Of a DNA stretch of 64,000 nucleotides, positions 57,291 through 64,000 are shown in pieces. The stretch's first letter is position 1; every line of letters begins with the position of its first letter. The stretch is from contig CM046838.1 of assembly GCA_025618425.1 (NCBI GenBank), positions 20,854,838 through 20,918,837 on the forward strand, written 5' to 3'. The notes under the pieces are model-generated. The model was given only the letters and a program-made list of their open reading frames with translations. It was not told the DNA's origin and searched no databases. The DNA comes from Heliocidaris tuberculata (taxonomy: Eukaryota; Echinodermata; Echinoidea; Camarodonta; Echinometridae). The translations under genes and the position numbers were made by a program.

Positions 57291-58104
57291 ACAATTGGCG
57301 TTTACGATGTTCAATTCTATCTCAGAGTACACAAAATGCATCGAGTATGTATTGTGCAACAATTTGTGTCTGACCGCAAACATCACAAATGTCCCAGATG
57401 TAAATTAGTGCTTGAAAGGAGTCGAGTTTTGATTGCTCAGATGTACCTTTTCAGAGTGAAATTTCTCAGTCGAGTGATATCTTTGCTACTTGTTTATTTA
57501 CAAAAAGTAGAGTCTCTTCTTCATATTAACACAATCTTCATTCAAATCTGGCAACATTTTTTCTCCTTTTCTCTCGTCCTTCAATTCTCCTTTTCTCTCG
57601 TCCTTCAATTCTCCTTTTGGTACACTTTCTCAATTTTCAACCGAAATATTGCATACCAAGCATACTTACAACTATGAGAAACTACATAAACTGCAAAAGT
57701 ATCACATTTTGTTTATAATTTGTCTTCTGATTTTATGTTGTTTTCTTCCAGTTGTTCTGCATGTACTTCATACAAGCATGAATCCATTTGAACCTTGAAA
57801 CAATCTATTATCTCATTCTGCTTTACATGTATTAAATTCATGATTACGTAAAAAGCATGATTACGTAAAAAGCATGATAATCAGTTGCAGAATGGCTCAG
57901 TCTGTCACTTTTCCTAAATGCAATGAATGTTCAGGAATCAAATACAGAAGAGCATTATCTTTCACTTTCCAAAGTTCCAAAAATGTGAAAGTACTTTCAT
58001 GTCCTACATGTCACTCGCATCCTAATTCGATTCTCTCAAGTGTCTTTTCACAGTTCATATCAACCCTTGTCACGGGTGCAATTTACGGTGCCACAGAATC
58101 TCGA

Positions 58105-61100
58105 TCAAGTTTTGGACGGTTTCCAAGCTGCTGGCTCAAACTCCTTCCCCGTGCTGACTGCTTCAGATCCAGAATCGATCTTTTCGTAGACAGGTGCTGA
58201 AGCGTGACCTGATTTCAATGAAATATAGGAGAAATGAGTAGTATTTTGCACATAAAAACAAAACACTAATAGTTACATAATAGAAATATCAGCACTACCT
58301 ATAAACCAAGAATCTTACGAGAGAATAAGCACTGTATCACACAAGATGAATAAGCAAATAAATTTCATTCATGAGAAATGAACTGAAAGGATGCTATAAT
58401 TCTTTTTTCAGCCATCAACAATACATTACATATAATCTACCTGTAGCATGCATGAAAATGCACCCTCTATTGTAAATATTATTTAGATTATTCATAAGCT
58501 TTTAGCCTCTATCCTGTCCTGTTATTTTGATCTTTTTTTATATTGCACACAGAATTATAACATGTGCTGGCTGTTTGTATTCAAGTTTATTCCATAAGAT
58601 TTAAGCCCTATTCTCTTTGATTCCATTTCATTAGCTTAATCCTTCTTTTATGTCACATGTATTCTACACCTTAATAGCCACCCCTCTATTCATGTCTGAA
58701 GTCCACCATTGTGTTAAGCATGTTAAGTGGGATATTATGGCAGCTTTGATGTGTTTTGATCATGCCTCCTTGAAAAAGCTGCTTTGATGATTGAATAAGT
58801 TTAGTGTTCCATTGTTTAAATATGTTTGTTAGGAAACTGCTGTTGCCATAGGAGTGGTCAACTAATAAACTCTTGGCCAATTAGATGTATAACTTTGATT
58901 AAAGCCCAACCCCTAAAAGGTGTAGTGACCAATGAGATGATACCAGTATGAATGATTAATTAGGTATAAAAGAAGATCCCATGTATGTTTTAGTGACTTG
59001 GCTCCCCCAACTTGGCTCCCCCAACTTATCCCCTACTACCCCTCCCCACTAACTGACCCTAACCAATATCGAAGTCGTCTGAAGTTTGACCATCCTAGTT
59101 TGAACAAAGTCATCATCTAAACTCCAAGTCAACGAGAACTAATATAAAACATCTGCATTTGGGTACCACTGACCCTTTGCAATCTGACTTAGTGATCAAG
59201 TGTATGATCAACATGTTCCTGTCACTCGTGTGCATGCTGTATGTATCCAGTATCCTGGTACCGAGTGTCATTTCTACTCATCATGTTCCTGAGCTATTTC
59301 TTCCAGTATTAGATGTCGTCGTCCTTTCTATTCCTGCATTGTCGTCATCATCGTCCGCGTCGTCGGCAGTAGCTAAGGCAGTGAACCAGTACAAGTCGCG
59401 ATATCGCATATTTAGACATCCGCGTTGCATGTAAGTGGCCACTGTACTAACGATCCCTCCCTGACTAACCTCTTCCCATCCCTTATAGTATTCCCCTTAA
59501 TGACTGTAATAGTTTAAGTTATTTTAAGTATTGTTTATATACATGATATAGGTTCTAAACATGGGCTTTTAATAGAGTGAAATCGATTAAGAGTTTTATT
59601 AATATCTGTAAATTGATTCTAGTTGTTATTTGTTAATGGATAAGTAAATAAAATATTTTTTGACACTTTAATGTACATTGTGTCCCAGCGCTTTTGTTTA
59701 TTAATTTTCCTTATCTTTTATTTGGAATTTGTTTATTTTATTGGTCTTGTGACTAACCCCCACCCGACTTGGAACCTTCGCTAGCAGACCAAAATCCGGT
59801 TCCTTCTCGGTTCCCGAATTCACTGCTTTTGCAGTGAAGGACAGGAGTAGGGAGGTTAGATACCTAACACAGAATATGTACCTATATTCCATTCCCCACT
59901 CACAATCAAGTACAATGTACCTAAATACCTATACATATTTTTTTGTCCATCCTCTTCCCCCCCCCCCCAAAAAAAAGCTTTGATTTGAATTCTTTACTTA
60001 AAAAGAAAGGAAAACTTTTGCGAAGGTGTGAAGAAAGTCACATCATCTTCAATTCATGCTATCTTCAACTACTCCCTTTCTTTCCCTCTTTTTCTCTTGC
60101 ATATGCCCCCTCCCACCCTCCCCAACTCAAGTGCCCCTGCATAGCTACATACATGCCATTTTCAGAATTATTAAATGAATAAAAGGTACCATGGATTCTT
60201 ACCCTTGGCAGTTACCTGTACAGGCCTGGCTACTAAACCTTCTTTGTATTCTCTTTCTTGTCTCTGCAAAAAAAAAAAAAAAAATATAAAAAATGTACAA
60301 AATCAGAAAACTGAGGGAGAAGACCTAAAATCATTAAGAATTTTCAAACGTCAAGAAAATTATTGCTTTCTGGGACCAAGTGCAACTCCTGTCACTATAA
60401 CTCCACCTAGTCACTTTAATTTTAATGGCCTTACCAGTTGTTACTCCAATTTTTGTTTTGTAAAGAATGTAATCTACTAAATCCCTTTTCTTACTTTGTC
60501 ATGAAGGATATAAACTTGTGTAGTAATATGCATACTTGCCAACATTTGGAAGTCAGAAAACTATATTGATATTAGCAACGGGTCCAGGGAGCTCCACCAT
60601 CACCGCCACCACCACCACTGCCGCCGCCGGTGGGGGTGGAGCTCCCTGGAGTAAGGGGTGCAGCGGCCTGCCTCAGGGCCCCTGGCTGACACTGTTCCAC
60701 TCATGGTTATTTTGAGAGATTTTCACCCGAAATCGAACCAAATCACAAATCACTACTTACTGTACCGGACTCAATTAATTGGTATTAGACCCTGATACTA
60801 TTTCCCCCAAATCTGAACGTTCAGTTTTTTATGGCTCTAAAAAATTCAAAAACTGAACGGTTCTGTTAAAAACCGAACGGTTGGCATGTACTGGTATGTA
60901 ATATGTCAGCCTGATAATGATGTGACTAGCACGAGATTTTTTTTATAGAGTAAAACAAACATTTATACAATTTCACAAACAATAAAACTGCTACATTGCT
61001 ACATTTCTCAGATACATGAAACATGAAAGTCATGTATATCTGCAAAAATTCACATTAACTGAAACGATGGAAAAAAGTGAAGAAATTACCCATTTGTATG

Positions 61101-64000
61101 GAATAACTGTCATTTTGGACTTTCTAAAATGTTGCCAATGAAAAGACTTTAATGCTCATTTTCCTTTTAAAAATTACTGTAAAAAACACGAAATGACGAC
61201 TCAAATATAGATAACACTGTGTGCAGAAATTAGTGCTCTCATTCCCATTGGCTCAACCTATTGACTGTGGGGGGGGGGGGGGGGGGGCGTTTCATCAAGT
61301 GTCTTGTTAGTGATTTTTACAGACAAATTTGCTCTCAGCCAATCAGATGCAAGGATTTCAGTAGCTTATAACAGTTATTGCAACTTGTCATTGATGACAA
61401 GTTTTATGAAACAGGGCCCTGAATTCTCTCATTCCTATAGGCTTAATACAGGGAACATATGGTTCCTGTGGGCATTATGTTAATACAGGGACTACTCAGT
61501 TTCCGTAGTCAGAGGTTAAGCCAGAACAAGGGGGCAATTTTTCTAAATAAAAGAGTTACACTAGACTTTCACACAGACCTCTTTATCCTTGAGTTCTACT
61601 TCTGCTGCCCTGGCCTTGACAATCAGAGTCTGCTGCTCTCTCCTAGCAATCTCCTCTTCTGTTGGAGGTAGCTCCCTTTTACCTCTCACCCAAGCTGTAA
61701 ATTAGCAAATAAAGTTGTTCAGAGAAAAGAATAATATTGTTAAACTAGAAGATACTTTGGTTTGTGAAATCAGGGCCCTGTTTCATAAAACTTGTTATTG
61801 ATAATAACTAACACAAATCTATGACAAAGTTGCTCTCAGCCAATCAAATTCAGTGAATTCAGCTTATAACAGTTATATTGATAACATTGATAACAAGTTT
61901 TATGAAATGGGGCCCAGGTTCAAGATTGTGCTTCATTGCATAAAGATTTTGGCCCCTTTGTAATATGCAAAAGTTTGATGAATTTAGGGAAAGTTAAAAA
62001 ATATTATGTTTGGAAAGTTGAAAGTAATTGATGGATAAAATGGTCTATTCATTCATTCATTCAAAGGATGACACATTTGATGAGATTTGTTATTCTTGTC
62101 TACCCAGGTATTTGCATTATCAATGAAAGAAATTAATCCCTAATGAACCCAAAATTAAAACTCTGACAAGCAATACAACATCACCCGTTCATTGGAGTGG
62201 ACTTCTTTTATAGGTTTCATCCACTCCTCCATGTACGAGGTTGTCTGGGAGATCTTTGTACAACAAAGGTCATATCCTGGTTTATTGATTGTAATTAAGC
62301 GAGGACAAAAATACTGGGTGGATCATACACATCAAAGTTGAAAGGAGCATTTGATTTCTAGTAAGAGTATATTCGGAAAAAAACACTGAACCAGTTAGGG
62401 TGCTTTTTTTTTTTTTTTGTCTTCTTTTACTGCAGGCTATGCAGCAGTGATTCATTGTTGTAGCCACTCTTATAGTTTAATATGCTCATTTATTTGAAGG
62501 GCATTCATTCTCCTTTAACCCTTTCAAGACAATTGACCACATTTTGTGGTTTGGCTCAATAACTTTTGATCCAGAGCTCTAAAAAATATACCAGATGCAC
62601 GAGTAGAAAGAGCAAAATTTTCTGCACACAGTATGCCCATTTTTATTGCATGACCATATTGCGTTTGATGCCAGGAATTTTAAAAACAAGAATAAGCTTT
62701 GAGATCCTTAAATTGGCAACACATTGAGAGGTTTAAAATCATTGTTTTTCATCAAAATTGGCAATTTCTTTCAACTATTCAACAAATTTCTAACCATGTG
62801 TATTGTTTTCAAAGACATTACACCTTATTTGAACGATGTAGCACTAACAGAAAAATATTATTGTTGCCAATTTGAAGAACAAAATGTGATCAATTTAGCC
62901 CTTAAATAATTCCTGTCCTGAAAGGGTTAACCTGTTGAATATTACTAGTAAGCCCTAGATAACTCGGGCTGACGTCTATGCAAAATGTGTGTACCAAAAG
63001 CAAATCGTATCCAACAAGGCAATTAAAATAGGTGAAAAAGAAAAACAAAACAAAAGCAAAAAAAAAAAAAATGAGTCCAATTCTTGAGGTTAGCCAGCCA
63101 GACCACTTCTTCACAATGCACTCAACCTGCAAAACTAGAGGTCACTCATTGAGAATTTTCAAGCAGCAATACAGTCTCAACTTCAGAGGGCACTTCTTTA
63201 GTCAAAGAGTTATTAAAGATTGGAACAATCTTCCTCAGTCAGTGGTCACTGCACCTAGTTTGAATACATTCAAAACTGGATAATCATTGGTCAAATTTAC
63301 AGTATTTAGCATGTGATCTGACTCTCTCTAGAGTGCCCTCAAAGTAATTTTGTCTGTTAACCCCTATTAAAGAAGAAGCGACCATAAGACTAACATGAGT
63401 ACCTTCTCTTCCATATACTGCTGATGCTGATGTTAGTTTACGAAAAACCTACATGTATGGTGGTGGATCCAGTGTCCGAATACTTTTCAGAAAATCAACG
63501 ATAGTAAATAAAATATCAAACGAATATCTGTCAAACTGACATAATGAATGCTCAAAGTCCTACAGAAAAAGAAGTTGATGGAATTTTAAAAAGACAACGT
63601 AGATTTAATACAATATTCCCTTCCGAGTGAACCCCTTCCCAATGACGCAGCGTTTTGGTCCCTTGAAAAAGGTACTGTATTTCCGAACGTGTGAAACCTA
63701 TGGGAAAAAGACACAACCTTTGTTTCAATAGTGTGGTTTTCATACGCGTAATCCCACGCGTATGAAAACCCATTTTAGGCGCTTAACTGTACACATTCGG
63801 TAATACAATCTGTTCGGAAATACAATCCTTGACTATACTATTATGTAAATTAGATCATATTGGACATATCACCGAGTCTGCTACTTCCTGTAGTGTATCA
63901 AGTGATCTGAATCATGTACGCAAGTACACATAAACTTACCTTCCCATTCAATGGGTACCATCCCTGCTTCATACTCATGGTGACTGACAACTGCTTCAAC
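58105..64000 (-). CDS. NDUFAF2: NADH:ubiquinone oxidoreductase complex assembly factor 2 (exons 2-5, 5' end outside the window)
   Basis: Four minus-strand exons join in frame: 63940-64000 (continuing past the edge), 61579-61694, 60203-60263 and 58105-58208 (stop TGA at 58105). Phases are 1, 0 and 1 at the three junctions, all with GT and AG borders; the donor after 61579 is the less usual GTCTGT. The 113 visible residues include HHEYEAGMVPIEWEAWVRG, then LPPTEEEIARRE, a charged helix (VKARAAEVELKDKERQEREY), then VQVTAKGHASAPVYEK and the end GKEFEPAAWKPSKT. The YEAG-x-x-P-x-EWEAW-x-R, PPT-x-EEI and KGHASAP motifs identify NDUFAF2 (mimitin, B17.2L). This mitochondrial factor helps assemble respiratory complex I and is a paralogue of subunit NDUFA12. 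The missing N-terminal part should hold the start of the NDUFA12-like domain. Introns carry several inverted-repeat elements and a LINE remnant. Confidence 0.95.
58710..59760 (+). mobile_element. Possible LTR in an NDUFAF2 intron
   Basis: A TATA box (GGTATAAAAG, 58965) and a polyadenylation signal (AATAAA, 59647) are about 680 bases apart in the same orientation, in a region without gene sequence. A TGTTAAG start is possible near 58718, but the right end and a target duplication were not found. This is weak evidence for a solo LTR. Confidence 0.3.
60583..60650. repeat. Perfect 16-bp hairpin with a CCACC loop
   Basis: TCCAGGGAGCTCCACC (60583-60598) and GGTGGAGCTCCCTGGA (60635-60650) are exact complements around a (CACCAC)n and (CCGCCG) loop. 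The patch is GC-rich within AT-rich intron DNA. Confidence 0.85.
61270..61420. mobile_element. Small foldback element related to 61773-61915
   Basis: A G run plus CGTTTCATCAAGTGTCTTGT on the left is loosely inverted as ACAAGTTTTATGAAACAGGG on the right. The central CTCTCAGCCAATCAGATGCA matches the neighbouring element. Confidence 0.55.
61773..61915. mobile_element. Small GGGCCC-ended foldback element in an NDUFAF2 intron
   Basis: GGGCCCTGTTTCATAAAACT (61773) is inverted as AGTTTTATGAAATGGGGCCC's complement partner at 61897-61915. The core contains TTGCTCTCAGCCAATCAAAT. It is a member of a GGGCCC-ended group that also includes 61270-61420 and perhaps 5251-5993. Confidence 0.65.
62519..62926. 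mobile_element. piggyBac-like miniature element, TTAA target
   Basis: CCCTTTCAAGACA (62519) is inverted as TGTCCTGAAAGGG (to 62926), with TTAA immediately outside both ends (62515-62518 and 62927-62930). TTAA plus CCC-starting ends is the piggyBac pattern. The 408 bases contain no transposase. Confidence 0.75.
63075..63283 (+). pseudogene. C-terminal remnant of a LINE reverse-transcriptase protein
   Basis: The frame reads TMHSTCKTRGHSLRIFKQQY, then FFSQRVIKDWNNLPQSVVTA, then PSLNTFK to a stop. TRGHS-x-R-x-FK and FFSQRV-x-x-WN-x-LP are the usual C-terminal signature of CR1/L2-like non-LTR retrotransposon proteins. It is 5'-truncated. A 3' UTR-like stretch ends at ATTAAAGAAGAAG (about 63380). 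It lies in an NDUFAF2 intron, antisense to the gene. Confidence 0.85.
63676..63825. mobile_element. Small inverted-repeat element with a central hairpin
   Basis: TGTATTTCCGAACGTGTG at the left is inverted in GTTCGGAAATACA at the right. At the centre GGTTTTCATACGCGT and ACGCGTATGAAAACC are exact complements around AATCCC. It lies in an NDUFAF2 intron. Confidence 0.6.

Noticed and set aside
59159..59434. Open frame with a hydrophobic start followed by a Ser-rich stretch
   Set aside because: It falls in a possible LTR in an NDUFAF2 intron, has no homologous feature that I recognise, and has no supporting gene structure.

Overview
This is a gene-poor, AT-rich animal nuclear sequence, most likely from an echinoderm (sea-urchin-like). 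The basis is: spliced genes with GT..AG introns; vertebrate-like orthologues (NDUFAF2, SMIM15); a very high load of short inverted-repeat DNA transposons; long C/G homopolymers; and scattered TACATGTA-type repeats. The phylum is an inference. Nothing points to a bacterial, plastid or mitochondrial origin.

Four protein-coding loci can be supported. (1) A single-exon immunoglobulin-like type I membrane protein on the minus strand (16172-17137), with a possible last exon of an unidentified gene just upstream. (2) A minus-strand DUF4806-domain gene with three phase-compatible exons (34102-37402); its 5' end was not found. (3) SMIM15 on the plus strand (51475-51768), its whole CDS in one exon after a clear splice acceptor. 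(4) The last four exons of NDUFAF2, a complex I assembly factor, on the minus strand (58105 to the right edge). SMIM15 and NDUFAF2 are neighbours in tail-to-tail orientation in human too, so this block appears to be an ancient linkage.

The rest is largely mobile and tandem DNA. 1-11 kb: two hAT-like elements with perfect 8-bp target duplications, two TTAA-flanked Kolobok-like elements, a foldback element, an exact 262-bp tandem duplication and a palindromic TTCGGAATTATG element. 11.3-13.6 kb: a dimeric higher-order tandem array about 2.3 kb long. 19-27 kb: a 156-bp tandem repeat, an LTR, three of the four copies of an inverted-repeat family with 9-bp target duplications (one holding a 7SL-RNA-like SINE), and a strong hairpin. 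27.23-42.22 kb: the most unusual structure, a 15-kb interval bounded by 37-bp inverted termini (35/37 identical). Inside each terminus lies a long array of GACGTC-containing units, and the DUF4806 gene lies between the arrays. 43-50 kb: many small CAGTGGCG-terminated elements, another TTAA foldback and a long GAA microsatellite. 50-64 kb: the SMIM15-NDUFAF2 block, with small elements in UTRs and introns.

The genes do not form one pathway. NDUFAF2 acts in mitochondrial complex I assembly and SMIM15 is a small membrane protein of poorly known role; the other two loci have no assigned function. All coordinates come from reading the sequence by eye; repeat edges without a stated target duplication are approximate to some tens of bases.
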